From JAGTVG01 sp965365275 (GTDB taxonomy: Bacteria; Bacteroidota; Bacteroidia; Cytophagales; Cyclobacteriaceae): a DNA stretch of 64,000 nucleotides. The DNA lies in the NCBI GenBank assembly GCA_965365275.1, contig CBDUBA010000011.1, positions 1-64,000 of the forward strand, in the 5' to 3' direction. How positions within the stretch are numbered: position 1 is the stretch's first letter; every line of letters begins with the position of its first letter. Under the pieces are notes generated by a model, which saw only the letters and a program-made list of their open reading frames with translations, did not search any database and was not told the DNA's origin. Shown here piece by piece: positions 17,204 to 28,000 of the stretch. The translations under genes were made by a program, and so were the position numbers.

Positions 17204-20200
17204 ATGCGACAGATATTATTTTTTACCGCTCTATATTTGCTCATATTACTTCCTGAAATAATTAAAGCACAACAAAATGCCAGTTATGATCTGGATAAAT
17301 ATATCGAAAATCCATCGATGTATAACGAAAACCAGGAAGCACCGCATGTGCCACTCTGCCCTTTTGAAAAAGAGGAAAATGCCTTGAAAGGGGAATTCAG
17401 TTTGTCACCCTGGTATCAATCATTGAACGGCATATGGAAGTTCTCGTGGTACACTAATCCATTTGATGCGCCTGCCCGTTTTTACAGTCCGGCTACCATG
17501 GTTAATACATGGGATGATATTAATGTCCCCGGCACCTGGCAGATGCAGGGTTATGGATATAAGATCTATCGTAACATACCTTTGGAATTCGGTCCATATG
17601 ATCCCCCGAAAGTGCCTGATCATTTGAATCCCACAGGTTTATATGTAAAAGAATTTCAGATACCCGAGGCCTGGGATAACCGGAAGATTTTTATCCATTT
17701 TGAAGGTGTGAAATCGGCATATTGGTTATGGATAAATGGAATCTATGTAGGATTTGACAAGGGTAGTATGACCTCCGGGGAATGGGACCTGTCATCTTAC
17801 CTGCATAGTGGTACAAACCGCATTGCGGTGAAGGTACTTCGATGGAGTGATGGAACTTACCTCGAAGATCAAGATATGTGGCGTTTCAGTGGTATTTACC
17901 GGGATGTGTACTTATATTCCACCCCCAAAGTGCATATTAGGGATTTCTATGTTCGAACAGATCTCGACAATAATTTTAAGGGTGCAGACCTGATCATAGA
18001 TGCAAAGATCCGCAATTATGACAGCATACAGCACAATAACCTCCTGCTTGATGTAAAACTGATTGATTCAGATAAAAAAACGGTTCTATCCAAAAACCTC
18101 AAGGCCGGGACACTCCTTGCCGATGACGAGAAGGTTGTCGAAATGTCCTATAAGATCAGTGATCCCTTACTCTGGAGTGCTGAAAAGCCCAACCTCTACA
18201 AGCTTTTGATGATATTGAAGAATCCGGAAGATCAGGTATTGGAAATCATTGAAGAGACTATTGGCTTCAGGGAAATAGAAATTAGAGATGCGCAGCTGCT
18301 GGTCAATGGGGTTGCAGTAAAATTCAGGGGAGTGAACAGGCATGAACACGATCCAAAGCTGGGTCGTACGATGACAAGGGAAATGATCGAGAAAGATCTG
18401 ATTCTTATGAAGCAATTGAATGTGAATGCTATCCGAACCTCCCATTATCCCAATACACCTCTTTTTTATGATTTAGTTGACCAGTATGGCCTTTATCTAT
18501 GTGATGAAGTGAATGCTGAATGTCATGAGGGAGAAAACTATCTGGCTGCCCAGGAAGGATGGGAAACCGCATTTATGGATAGGACAGAAAGGTTCTATCA
18601 AAGGGATAAGAATCATCCATCGATAATTTTATGGAGTACCGGTAATGAATGTGGTTATGCCCCGATACACCATACCATGGCCGAGTATTTGAAAGAACAG
18701 GATCCAACTCTTGTGGTATATCACCAGGGTAATATTCCTAATGGGGATGCTCCATATGCTGATGTAAATGGTATCCGGTATCCAAGACAGGAGGAATTAT
18801 ATAACGTTGGCCAAACCACCGACCGGCCGGTGATAATGGGAGAATACAGCCATGCAATGGGCAATGCATTGGGAGGATTTGATGAATATTGGGAGATCAT
18901 TAATAACAATAAATCACTTCAGGGCGGATTCATCTGGGATTGGGTAAATCAGGGTCTTGAATTTGACCTGGTAACAACACCTGATGGATCCCGATTTATG
19001 CATCAGGCAGTTATTATGGGTCGAACTGAAATTCAGGAAGGTATTCAGGGAAAAGCCTTGGCGTTTAGCGGACTTGATGATTTTGTAGAAGTGTATGATC
19101 ACCCTGTTTTCAACCAGTTAGGAGAACAATTAACCCTGGAATGCTGGGTATATCCCCGGAATTTCGCCGATATCAATCCCATGATCAGTAAAGGGTTGAG
19201 TTATGAAATATCACAAATGCATAAAGACAGCCTTTCATTTATTCTTCAGTTGAATGGCGTCTTACACAGGATCGATGGTTATGTTTCCAGAAACTGGAAT
19301 TTTAACTGGCAGCATATTATCGCCATATATGATGGAAGTAAAATGGCATTATATCTGAATGGAGATCTTCTGGCAGAAATGAATGCAACCGGAAAGATTG
19401 ACCGTTCACCACACCCGGTATGTATTGGTAAAAATCATAAAAAGAACCATGAGAACAAGGGTTGGTTTGTATCGAACAGCATCTTCGATCAGGTAAGGAT
19501 CTATAATGAGGCAATGGATGTCCAAAACCTGGCTTTATCTGTCAAAAGCAATCTAAATATTGCCAAATCCATTCTCTGGCTTGATTTTGACAAGCATGAA
19601 AAGGAAGGCACATTCCTTTCATACGGCGCTACACCCCAGGGCAGTGGCACCATGGATGGGGTAGTGTCTGCTTACCGAGTTCCACAGCCTGAAGCGTACC
19701 AGATGAAACAATCTCATGCTCCGGTATCGATCAGAGTTATGGACAGGGAGATGCGAAAATATCAGATCATAAACAGGCATCATTTTACGGATCTATCAGA
19801 ATTTGATATAAACTGGGTGTTATTGGAGAATAATAAGAATATTGCTTCGGGGAATCTTAAATTGGAGACCGCCCCGCAAAATGTTGAAGAATTCGACGCT
19901 CCCTATAAAGAGCCCACATACCGGGCTGGGGCGGTATATATCTTCAGAGTTATGATCAATTTAAAAAGGAAAAATGACTGGGCTGAGAAGGATCATGAGA
20001 TATGTTTCCAGGAATTCGAACTTAAAAATCTGAATGAACGAAAAGGGGTATTTATGCAAGAGGAAACATCGGGATTCAATGTATTGGATGAAGATGAGGA
20101 TATTCTGGTCATAACAGCGAATAATATTAATTTCAACCTGGATCTTAAAACCGGACTTTTGATCTCAATACGGAACGGTGACACAGACCTGATTACAGGC

Positions 20201-21007
20201 TCACCAAAATTTAATGTATGGAGAAGACCAATTATGAATGAATGGTCGGAGTGGGGTGTTAATGAAGCTGAGTTCTGGTACAGGTATGGCTTTGATAGCC
20301 TGGTTCATAGTGCAGAATTGCTGGAGTTCTCAAAATCAGGGATTGATGCGTATGTAAAATTTAAAATTGAATCAAGGGCTTTTTCAAATCCGGTGAATGT
20401 ATTTCACCATGAGTTAAGTTATGATTTCCTCTCAACAGGCGATCTGTTAATTCACCATAAGATTATACCTGATGTAGAACCACCCTCTTTGTATACCCAG
20501 GATTGGTTTCCACTTGGATACATTCAGAAAGTCGGACTTCAATTTACACTGGCTGAGGAGATAGAAAAGCTGTCATGGTATGGGAGAGGTCCATATGAAT
20601 CTTATCCGGACCGAAAAACAGGCTATAAAACCGGGCAGTATGAAATAAATATAAGTGATATAAACATTCCGTATATTATTCCTCAGGATTTTGACAATCG
20701 TACGGATCTTAGATGGTTAAGCATACATTCTTCAGATGGAAATGGATTGCTCATTACCAGCAATGAGCCATTTAACTCTAGTATTGATCCGTATGAAAAC
20801 CTGGATAAAGCCTGGTATCCCTTCCAGTTGAAACGTTCAAAAAATCCAATATTGAACATTGACCACCAGGTAACGGGAGTAGGTGGAACTCCGGTAAGGG
20901 TGAGGCCGGTATACCGTACTTATCCTAAAAACTATGAATATAAATTACTGCTGCGCCCATTCAACAGGAATCCGGATTTCTACCGTTTGAGTAATGTAGA
21001 ATATTAA
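17204..21007 (+). CDS. Secreted LacZ-type GH2 beta-galactosidase with LamG insertion
   Basis: This 1267-residue enzyme should hydrolyse terminal beta-galactosides. Order: signal peptide (about 1-23), jelly-roll sugar-binding domain, two Ig-like domains around a TIM barrel, then the bgal small-chain domain (WYGRGPYESYPDR near the end). The acid/base is Glu482 (STGNECGY) and the nucleophile Glu547 (VIMGEYSHAMGN). Between the barrel (after FIWDWVNQGLEF) and the next domain, residues about 605-785 form a LamG/concanavalin-like domain (LECWVYPRNF, FDQVRIYNEAM). Length is well above the roughly 1000 of simple LacZ. The ATG at 17204 gives a good signal peptide. Confidence 0.92.
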   Translation: MRQILFFTALYLLILLPEIIKAQQNASYDLDKYIENPSMYNENQEAPHVPLCPFEKEENALKGEFSLSPWYQSLNGIWKFSWYTNPFDAPARFYSPATMVNTWDDINVPGTWQMQGYGYKIYRNIPLEFGPYDPPKVPDHLNPTGLYVKEFQIPEAWDNRKIFIHFEGVKSAYWLWINGIYVGFDKGSMTSGEWDLSSYLHSGTNRIAVKVLRWSDGTYLEDQDMWRFSGIYRDVYLYSTPKVHIRDFYVRTDLDNNFKGADLIIDAKIRNYDSIQHNNLLLDVKLIDSDKKTVLSKNLKAGTLLADDEKVVEMSYKISDPLLWSAEKPNLYKLLMILKNPEDQVLEIIEETIGFREIEIRDAQLLVNGVAVKFRGVNRHEHDPKLGRTMTREMIEKDLILMKQLNVNAIRTSHYPNTPLFYDLVDQYGLYLCDEVNAECHEGENYLAAQEGWETAFMDRTERFYQRDKNHPSIILWSTGNECGYAPIHHTMAEYLKEQDPTLVVYHQGNIPNGDAPYADVNGIRYPRQEELYNVGQTTDRPVIMGEYSHAMGNALGGFDEYWEIINNNKSLQGGFIWDWVNQGLEFDLVTTPDGSRFMHQAVIMGRTEIQEGIQGKALAFSGLDDFVEVYDHPVFNQLGEQLTLECWVYPRNFADINPMISKGLSYEISQMHKDSLSFILQLNGVLHRIDGYVSRNWNFNWQHIIAIYDGSKMALYLNGDLLAEMNATGKIDRSPHPVCIGKNHKKNHENKGWFVSNSIFDQVRIYNEAMDVQNLALSVKSNLNIAKSILWLDFDKHEKEGTFLSYGATPQGSGTMDGVVSAYRVPQPEAYQMKQSHAPVSIRVMDREMRKYQIINRHHFTDLSEFDINWVLLENNKNIASGNLKLETAPQNVEEFDAPYKEPTYRAGAVYIFRVMINLKRKNDWAEKDHEICFQEFELKNLNERKGVFMQEETSGFNVLDEDEDILVITANNINFNLDLKTGLLISIRNGDTDLITGSPKFNVWRRPIMNEWSEWGVNEAEFWYRYGFDSLVHSAELLEFSKSGIDAYVKFKIESRAFSNPVNVFHHELSYDFLSTGDLLIHHKIIPDVEPPSLYTQDWFPLGYIQKVGLQFTLAEEIEKLSWYGRGPYESYPDRKTGYKTGQYEINISDINIPYIIPQDFDNRTDLRWLSIHSSDGNGLLITSNEPFNSSIDPYENLDKAWYPFQLKRSKNPILNIDHQVTGVGGTPVRVRPVYRTYPKNYEYKLLLRPFNRNPDFYRLSNVEY

Positions 21008-21011
21008 AAAA

Positions 21012-21040
21012 ATGAGACCTATCCCTGAAGCAGGTCTCAT
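21012..21040. terminator. Bidirectional terminator
   Basis: A perfect nine-base stem ATGAGACCT / AGGTCTCAT with an 11-base loop lies between two convergent genes. An A-run precedes it, giving a T-run on the minus strand, and a T-rich stretch follows on the plus strand. It can end both the GH2 gene and aconitase. Confidence 0.85.
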
Positions 21041-21057
21041 CTTATTTCGTATTTTGA

Positions 21058-23325
21058 TTATTTGCCTTCTTTGGTTTTAATAAGATTAAGTGCTGACCCA
21101 GCCCTAAACCAGTCAATTTGAGCCTGATTGTAAGTATGATTTGCAATGATTGTATCCTCTGAACCATCCGCATGATGTAATCGAAGTGTCAGTGGCTTGT
21201 CAGGAGCAAATGCCTTCAAATCGACAATATCAACGGTGTCGTCTTCCTGAATTTTATCATAATCCGCTTCATTTTGAAACACCAGAGCAAGCATGCCCTG
21301 TTTTTTAAGGTTTGTCTCATGGATGCGGGCGAAAGATTTGACCAGGACCACTCTGACACCTAGATGCCGGGGTTGCATAGCAGCGTGTTCTCTGGATGAT
21401 CCTTCCCCATAATTGTGGTCCCCGATAACAATTGTGCTGATGCCTTCTTCTTTATAAGCTCTCTGTGTGTCCGGGACCGGGCCATATTCTCCGGAAAGTT
21501 GATTCTTAACACTATTGGTTTCCTTGTTGTAAGCATTCACAGCTCCGGTTAAGGTATTGTCTGATATATTGTCAAGGTGCCCCCTGAACCTCAGCCAGGG
21601 ACCCGCCATGGAAATATGATCCGTAGTACATTTACCCTCGGCTTTAATCAATACTTTCAATCCCATGAGATTTTCGCCATCCCATGGTTTAAAGGGAGTT
21701 AATAACTGCAATCGTTTGCTGTCAGGTTTGACAATAACCTCAACCCTGGAACCGTCTTCCGCCGGAGCCACATAACCGGGATCATCCACATCGAATCCCT
21801 TCACCGGCAATTCGATCCCCTGGGGTTGATCCAGAAGGACCTGGTCTCCGTTTTCATTGACCAATGTATCCTTCAGTGGATTGAAGGTCAGGTCTCCTGC
21901 AATTGCCATCGCTGTGACAATCTCTGGGGATGCCACAAAAGAGTGGGTATTCGGATTGCCATCATTTCTTTTTGCAAAATTTCTGTTAAACGAGGTAATA
22001 ATGGAATTCTTTTTATCCGGGTCGGTGGTATGTCGGGCCCATTGACCAATACATGGCCCACAGGCATTGGCCAGTACTACACCCCCAATTTTTTCAAAGA
22101 CTTCGAGATAACCATCGCGCTCTACGGTATATCTTACCATTTCTGATCCCGGAGTTACGGTATATTCTGATCTGACTTTAAGATTTTTGTCAAGGGCCTG
22201 TTGTGCCACGGATGCTGCCCGGCTAATGTCCTCATAGGAAGAATTCGTACAGGAACCAATCAGACCTACCTCTAACACTTGAGGCCATCCGTTCTTTTTG
22301 ACTTCCTCGGCAAATTTTGATATGGGTGTTGCACGGTCGGGTGTATAGGGCCCATTGATATGTGGCTCAAGTTCAGATAAATTTATTTCTATGACCTGGT
22401 CAAAGTATTGTTCAGGATTGGCGTAAACTTCTGGATCACCGGTGAGGTGCTCTTTGACCGCATTAGCCAGATCAGCTACATCCCCACGGTCAGTACCCCG
22501 CAGGTAGGATTCCATTCTTTCATCGTAGCCAAACGTTGAGGTGGTCGCTCCGATTTCAGCACCCATATTACAAATGGTGCCTTTACCAGTACAGGAAATG
22601 CTTTCTGCGCCCTCTCCAAAATATTCTACGATGGCCCCGGTACCACCCTTGACGGTTAAAATACCTGCAACTTTCAATATAACATCTTTGGCAGAGGTCC
22701 ATCCATTCATCTTTCCCGTGAGCTTCACGCCGATCAGTTTTGGAAATTTAAGTTCCCAGGGCATTCCGGCCATTACATCCACCGCGTCAGCTCCGCCAAC
22801 CCCAATGGCTACCATACCCAGACCTCCGGCATTTACCGTATGGGAATCAGTCCCAATCATCATCCCTCCCGGGAAGGCGTAATTCTCCAGTACCACCTGG
22901 TGGATAATCCCTGCACCCGGCTTCCAGAAACCAATACCATATTTGTTGGAAACGGAAGCCAGAAAATCAAAAACTTCCTGACTGGCTGTTATAGAATTTT
23001 TGAGGTCCACGGAAGCTCCTTCCTTGGCAAGAATGAGGTGATCGCAATGGACCGTTGAGGGCACAGCCGCCTTTTTCTTCCCCGCCTGCATAAACTGTAA
23101 CAAAGCCATTTGGGCTGTGGCATCCTGCATGGCAACCCTGTCAGGGGCGAAGTCAACATAAGACTTCCCCCGCTCATATATTGTGTCGGGTTTTCCATTG
23201 AACAGGTGGGCGTATAAGATCTTTTCAGCCAGGGTCATAGGCTTACCCAATAGGGTTTTTGCTGCATCAATCCGGTTTCCCATTCGGGCATATACAGCTT
23301 TAATCATATCAATATCGAAGGCCAT
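21058..23325 (-). CDS. acn: Aconitate hydratase, mitochondrial type
   Basis: This [4Fe-4S] enzyme interconverts citrate and isocitrate in the TCA cycle. It has 755 residues, the size of the mitochondrial-type aconitase and shorter than AcnA/IRP (about 890). Cluster ligands are Cys359 (GSCTNSS) and Cys422/Cys425 (ANACGPCIGQW). Other family blocks are VPSTVHCDHLI, IGTDSHT and GEGSSREHAA in the swivelling C-terminal domain. It is divergent from the ACIII operon. A 19-bp palindrome lies in the shared region, so expression of TCA cycle and respiration may be linked. Confidence 0.95.
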   Translation of the reverse strand: MAFDIDMIKAVYARMGNRIDAAKTLLGKPMTLAEKILYAHLFNGKPDTIYERGKSYVDFAPDRVAMQDATAQMALLQFMQAGKKKAAVPSTVHCDHLILAKEGASVDLKNSITASQEVFDFLASVSNKYGIGFWKPGAGIIHQVVLENYAFPGGMMIGTDSHTVNAGGLGMVAIGVGGADAVDVMAGMPWELKFPKLIGVKLTGKMNGWTSAKDVILKVAGILTVKGGTGAIVEYFGEGAESISCTGKGTICNMGAEIGATTSTFGYDERMESYLRGTDRGDVADLANAVKEHLTGDPEVYANPEQYFDQVIEINLSELEPHINGPYTPDRATPISKFAEEVKKNGWPQVLEVGLIGSCTNSSYEDISRAASVAQQALDKNLKVRSEYTVTPGSEMVRYTVERDGYLEVFEKIGGVVLANACGPCIGQWARHTTDPDKKNSIITSFNRNFAKRNDGNPNTHSFVASPEIVTAMAIAGDLTFNPLKDTLVNENGDQVLLDQPQGIELPVKGFDVDDPGYVAPAEDGSRVEVIVKPDSKRLQLLTPFKPWDGENLMGLKVLIKAEGKCTTDHISMAGPWLRFRGHLDNISDNTLTGAVNAYNKETNSVKNQLSGEYGPVPDTQRAYKEEGISTIVIGDHNYGEGSSREHAAMQPRHLGVRVVLVKSFARIHETNLKKQGMLALVFQNEADYDKIQEDDTVDIVDLKAFAPDKPLTLRLHHADGSEDTIIANHTYNQAQIDWFRAGSALNLIKTKEGK

Positions 23326-23357
23326 AAATATGTGTTTAAATTAATTCGTACTACCGG

Positions 23358-23365
23358 CAAAGTTA
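23358..23365 (-). promoter_or_regulatory. acn: Probable -7 promoter element of aconitase
   Basis: Read on the minus strand this is TAACTTTG, matching TAnnTTTG. It lies 33 bases upstream of the aconitase ATG, giving a leader near 28 nucleotides. No TTG at ordinary spacing was found. Confidence 0.45.
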
Positions 23366-23475
23366 TAAAAACATGAACACCTAATCCTTATTTTCAAAAT
23401 AGTATTTCAATCAAAAAAAATTTCATGGTATTTCAAAGATCCATCGAAGGGCACATAAAAAAAATTGACTTAGTT

Positions 23476-23494
23476 ATTTAGAATCATTCTAAAT
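23476..23494. promoter_or_regulatory. 19-bp perfect palindrome, possible regulator site
   Basis: ATTTAGAATCATTCTAAAT is a perfect palindrome around a central C, with nine-base arms. The 9-1-9 form is like that of Fur/DtxR-type metal regulator sites. It lies about 100 bases from both flanking promoters. The regulator identity is inference. Confidence 0.5.
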
Positions 23495-23596
23495 TGAGGT
23501 ATTGGGAAATTTCTTAATATGAAGTTTTTAATAATTTAAATTATAAATCCATTTTTGTGGATACTTTTCGCAGAAGGGTGTTCTTTTTCCAGTTTC

Positions 23597-23627
23597 TTTG
23601 GAAATTAGGTGGGTAATGTTAGTTTTG
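23597..23627 (+). promoter_or_regulatory. Promoter of the ACIII-oxidase cluster
   Basis: TTTG (23597-23600), a 19-base spacer and TAGTTTTG (23620-23627) make a full Bacteroidota -33/-7 promoter. The predicted start is near 23632, about 29 bases before the actA ATG. It is the best promoter match in the window. Confidence 0.7.
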
Positions 23628-23660
23628 TGCCAATTAATTATTTCGAAATAAAAATCTAAT

Positions 23661-24986
23661 ATGTTAGAAGAGATAAGCTGCCTGCTTAGTAGGAGAGGTC
23701 ATAAAGTTTTAGCATTCATATTATTTTCAGGTTTATTTCTCTCATTATCAGGGATTTCAGTATATGCTCAGGAAGCTGTTGACAGTGTGTCCGTGGTAAG
23801 TGCCGCAGCGCCCGATGACGGGCTATCGATTGACCCGGATATTATAGCTTCAGGGGAGACCCTGTTTAACAATTATTGCAAGGTCTGTCATGCTGTAGAC
23901 AAACAGGTAATAGGACCTGCTCTGGCCGGTGTTTATGAAAGACTGGAATTACCATGGCTTATATCTTTCATTCAGAATTCTCAGAAAGTGATAGAGAGCG
24001 GAGATGCTTATGCCGTTCAGCTATATGAGCAATACAATAAAACCCAGATGCCCTCACATGATCTCAATGATGATGAGGTGATTGCAATCCTTTCCTATGT
24101 AAAAGATCAGACTTTAAATCCTCCTGCTACTGCCATGGATATGGCAGGTGCATCTGGTGAGCCAGGTGCTGCCCCTTCGGGATTATCCATCTCTTCCGGA
24201 TTTTTGATTGCAGCCATGGTTGGCCTTATCATCGTCCTGGTCTTAATACTTATTGTACTTGTCATGCTCGTACAAACCCTGACCAGGTTCATGAAACAGA
24301 AAAAAGGTCTTGATGAGTCAGAACTTGAAGTAATTGAACAACGTTTTAATCTGGCAAAACTCGTAAGATCCCCTGCCTTCGTGGGTTTTGTATCCTTTAT
24401 TTTTGTAGCCATTATGATGAAATCGGTAATTGACGGCCTGTATTCAGTAGGAATACAGCAGGATTATGCTCCAACACAGCCCATTGCCTATTCTCATAAA
24501 GTACATGCAGGGGATTATCAGATTGAATGCGAATACTGCCATACGGGCGTAGCTACCAGTCGTCAGGCAAATATTCCATCAGCCAGTGTATGTATGAACT
24601 GCCACAGTGCAATTGTGAAGGTGACTGGAGCTGATGAGCCTTCGGAGGAGATACAGAAGATTTATGATGCCATAGAAAACAACAGGCCGATAGAGTGGGT
24701 TAGGGTTCATAACCTTCCTGACCTGGCATACTTCAATCATGCCCAGCACTATAAAGTAGGAAATATTGAATGTCAGGACTGTCATGGACCTATTGAGACC
24801 ATGGAAGTGGTCAGGCAACATTCTACCCTGACTATGGGATGGTGTATCGATTGTCATAGAGAAACAATTATCCAGACGGATAATGCCTATTATGATCAGC
24901 TGGTTGAACTTCATAAGACCGTAAGTAAAGAGGATATGGTAGTTGCTGATATTGGTGGACTCGAATGTTCAAAATGTCATTATTAA
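23661..24986 (+). CDS. actA: ACIII subunit ActA, multiheme cytochrome c with N-terminal monoheme domain
   Basis: This is the cytochrome c subunit of alternative complex III, which passes electrons from quinol oxidation to the oxidase. Its 441 residues hold six CxxCH motifs: Cys73, Cys290, Cys311, Cys371, Cys395 and Cys436 begin them. The first is in a class I cytochrome c domain (about 62-150, probable axial Met130 in KTQMPSH). It is preceded by a signal anchor or signal peptide (17-36). Membrane helices follow at about 180-206 and 238-258. The other five form the pentaheme module facing the periplasm. First gene of the operon. Confidence 0.92.
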   Translation: MLEEISCLLSRRGHKVLAFILFSGLFLSLSGISVYAQEAVDSVSVVSAAAPDDGLSIDPDIIASGETLFNNYCKVCHAVDKQVIGPALAGVYERLELPWLISFIQNSQKVIESGDAYAVQLYEQYNKTQMPSHDLNDDEVIAILSYVKDQTLNPPATAMDMAGASGEPGAAPSGLSISSGFLIAAMVGLIIVLVLILIVLVMLVQTLTRFMKQKKGLDESELEVIEQRFNLAKLVRSPAFVGFVSFIFVAIMMKSVIDGLYSVGIQQDYAPTQPIAYSHKVHAGDYQIECEYCHTGVATSRQANIPSASVCMNCHSAIVKVTGADEPSEEIQKIYDAIENNRPIEWVRVHNLPDLAYFNHAQHYKVGNIECQDCHGPIETMEVVRQHSTLTMGWCIDCHRETIIQTDNAYYDQLVELHKTVSKEDMVVADIGGLECSKCHY

Positions 24987-25012
24987 GAATTTATTCAGAA
25001 TTAAATTAATTC

Positions 25013-28000
25013 ATGGAAGAAAATAAAAAACGGTACTGGAACGGACTTGAGCAACTGAAAAATGACCCTGAGTATGTAAAGTATGCTGAGAAGGAGTTCG
25101 CACAGGAATTACCTGTCGGCAAAGAGGACAGTGCGGCGCCTTCAAGTTCAAGAAGGGATTTTCTTAAGATGATGGGATTCAGTGTAGCTGCGGCCTCCCT
25201 GGCCGCCTGCGAAGCGCCTGTGCGTAAGGCGATACCGTACCTGAATAAACCCGTGAACCTCGAGCCTGGCGTGCCAAATTATTATGCTTCTACCTACTCT
25301 CTTGGAGGTGATTACTGCAGCATCGTAATAAAGACGAGAGAGGGACGACCTATTAAAATCCAGGGTAATAAACTATCGCATTTTTCAAAAGGTGGCACAA
25401 GTGCACAAGTTGAAGCATCAATACTGTCACTTTATGACAAAGAAAGAATAACCGGCCCATTACTTGACGGTGAGAAATCAGAATGGGAAGTAGTTGACGC
25501 TGAAATCATAAAGCAGCTGAAAGAAATTGCAAACCAGAACGGGCAAATAAGAATTGTAAGTCATTCGGTGCTAAGCCCTACTACTCAGGAAATCATAGAT
25601 AAGTTTCTTGAAAAATACCCCTCTTCAGAACATATAGTATACGATACCGACTCCATGCATGGCATGAGGACGGCCAATAAAAACAATTTCGGGCTTGCAT
25701 TGATACCTACCTATAATTTTGCCAAGGCGGATGTAATAATCAGTTTTGATGCAGATTTTCTAGGGAATTGGTTGAACGCTGTGGGATACAGCCGTGATTA
25801 TGCGAAGAAAAGGAAGATCAATAAAGAACACCGAAAGATGTCCCGTCATTACCATTATGAGTCTTTAATGTCTTTAACCGGGTCAAATGCTGACTACAGA
25901 ATTTCCATAAAACCTTCACAAGAAGGGCTCATTATAGCAAAACTGTACAATTTGATTGCTTCGAAAGCAGGACAGAATACTCTGAATGTTGCTGATCCCG
26001 GGGAAGTTAAGTTCCTCACCAAGGCAGCAGATCAGTTGTGGGCTGCACGCGGCAAATCCCTCGTCGTTGCGGGATCAAATGATCCTGATGTGCAAATGCT
26101 TGTAAATGGTATTAATGCTATGCTGGGAAATTATGGGAATACCATTGATTTAAGTAACCCGGTTAATCTGAAGCAGGGAGACGATGAGGCTATGGATACC
26201 TTTGTAAAAGAACTGGCTGAAGGTAAAGTTGGTGGCGTGATCTTTTATAATTCGAATCCTGTATATAATCATCCTAAAGGATCTGTGATAGCTGATTCAA
26301 TATCCAAAGCATCTTTGTCAGTATCTACATCAGGGGTAAGGGATGAGACCGCTTCTCATGTAAAATATGTTCTTCCGGACCATCATTATCTGGAATCATG
26401 GAATGATGCGGAACCCGTTCCCGGTCAGTTAAGTCTTGCACAGCCTTCAATAACACCCTTGTTTAATACCCGCCAGGTCCAGGAATCCCTTCTTACCTGG
26501 ATGGAAGAAGAAATTACGGATTATTATCAATATCTGAATAATACATGGGAACGTAAATATTTCCCGACTCAGCAGAAAGTTTCTGAATTTCAGACCTTCT
26601 GGGATCAAAGCCTTCATGATGGAGTGTATACTTACGAAGCGGATATAACATCACCCGGTGATTATGTTCCTGTGGAAAGTGTTGTGCAAGGAATTGGAGA
26701 AAAATACAAAGTTTCTAGTGAAGGCCTTGAACTTATACTGTATTCTAAAATAGGTATTGGAAATGGATCCCAGGCCAATAATCCCTGGCTTCAGGAGATG
26801 CCTGATCCTATTACGAAAGCCACATGGGATAATTATCTTACCATTCCACAAGCGCATGCACGTGAGCTGGGGATAGGAGCTGATGGGAATCAATTTCCGG
26901 TTGCTAACTTAAGTGCCCGCGGTATAACCATGAAAGTCCCGGTACTGGTACAGCCTGGACAGGCCAGGGGAACACTAGGGCTAGCCCTGGGCTATGGACG
27001 AAAAAATGCCGGAATTGTAGCCAATAATCTGGGGGTTGATGCCAATCCCCTGATGGATAATTCAAGAGGATTCTGGTCTAAGGTTGTTATGGAAGGAGTA
27101 AAAATAGAGCCCCTTTCTGAGACCTACAGGATCGCACAGACACAAACCCATCATACCTACATGGGCAGAACGAATGTGATCCAGGAGGCATACCTTGAAG
27201 AATATCAGGCTGATCCGGCCGCTGGAAGGCATTATGCAAAGATTGCTGCTTCAATGGACCTGGATCGAAAAATGGGAGACGGTCATGTAGATGGGAAAAT
27301 AGATGCCAAAAAGATCACACTTTGGAAAGGACACGATTATAACAACCACCACTGGGGATTAATGGTTGACATGAACTCCTGTATCGGGTGTTCTGCCTGT
27401 ACCATTTCATGTCAGGTGGAAAATAATGTCCCTGTCGTTGGAAAGGAAGAAGTCCTGAATCGACGGGATATGCACTGGATCAGGATTGACAGGTATTACA
27501 GTAGTGATGCACCAGTCAACGATCTGGTGGGTTTGGAAGAGGCAGCTGAAAATCCCGAGATCACACATCAGCCTATGATGTGTCAGCATTGTAATAACGC
27601 ACCCTGTGAGACGGTATGTCCGGTGGCTGCAACCACACACAGCACTGAAGGGCTTAATCAGATGACCTATAACCGATGTGTCGGAACGAGATATTGCGCA
27701 AACAACTGCCCTTATAAGGTCCGGAGGTTTAACTGGTTCAAATATCATGATAATGACCAGTTCAGCATAAACACATCCATGCATAATGATCTTGGAAAGA
27801 TGGTATTGAATCCAGATGTTGTAGTACGCTCCAGGGGTGTTATGGAAAAGTGTTCTTTCTGTGTTCAAAGAATTCAATATGGAAAACTAGAGGCCAAATT
27901 GGAAGGAAGAAGGCCCAAGGATGGAGAAATCAATGTTGCCTGTGCGGAGTCCTGCCCATCCGAGGCGTTGGTATTCGGTGATCTGAATGATCCGGAAAGC

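Larger units (their letters stand above)
23326..23660. other. Divergent control region of aconitase and ACIII
   Basis: These 335 bases between acn (minus) and actA (plus) contain no gene. They hold a minus-strand -7 box (23358-23365), a 19-bp palindrome (23476-23494) and a full plus-strand promoter (23597-23627). Confidence 0.7.

Noticed and set aside
22541..22882. Open frame of 113 codons opposite aconitase
   Set aside because: It is antisense to a well-conserved enzyme and its Pro/Ile-rich product has no signal or family resemblance.
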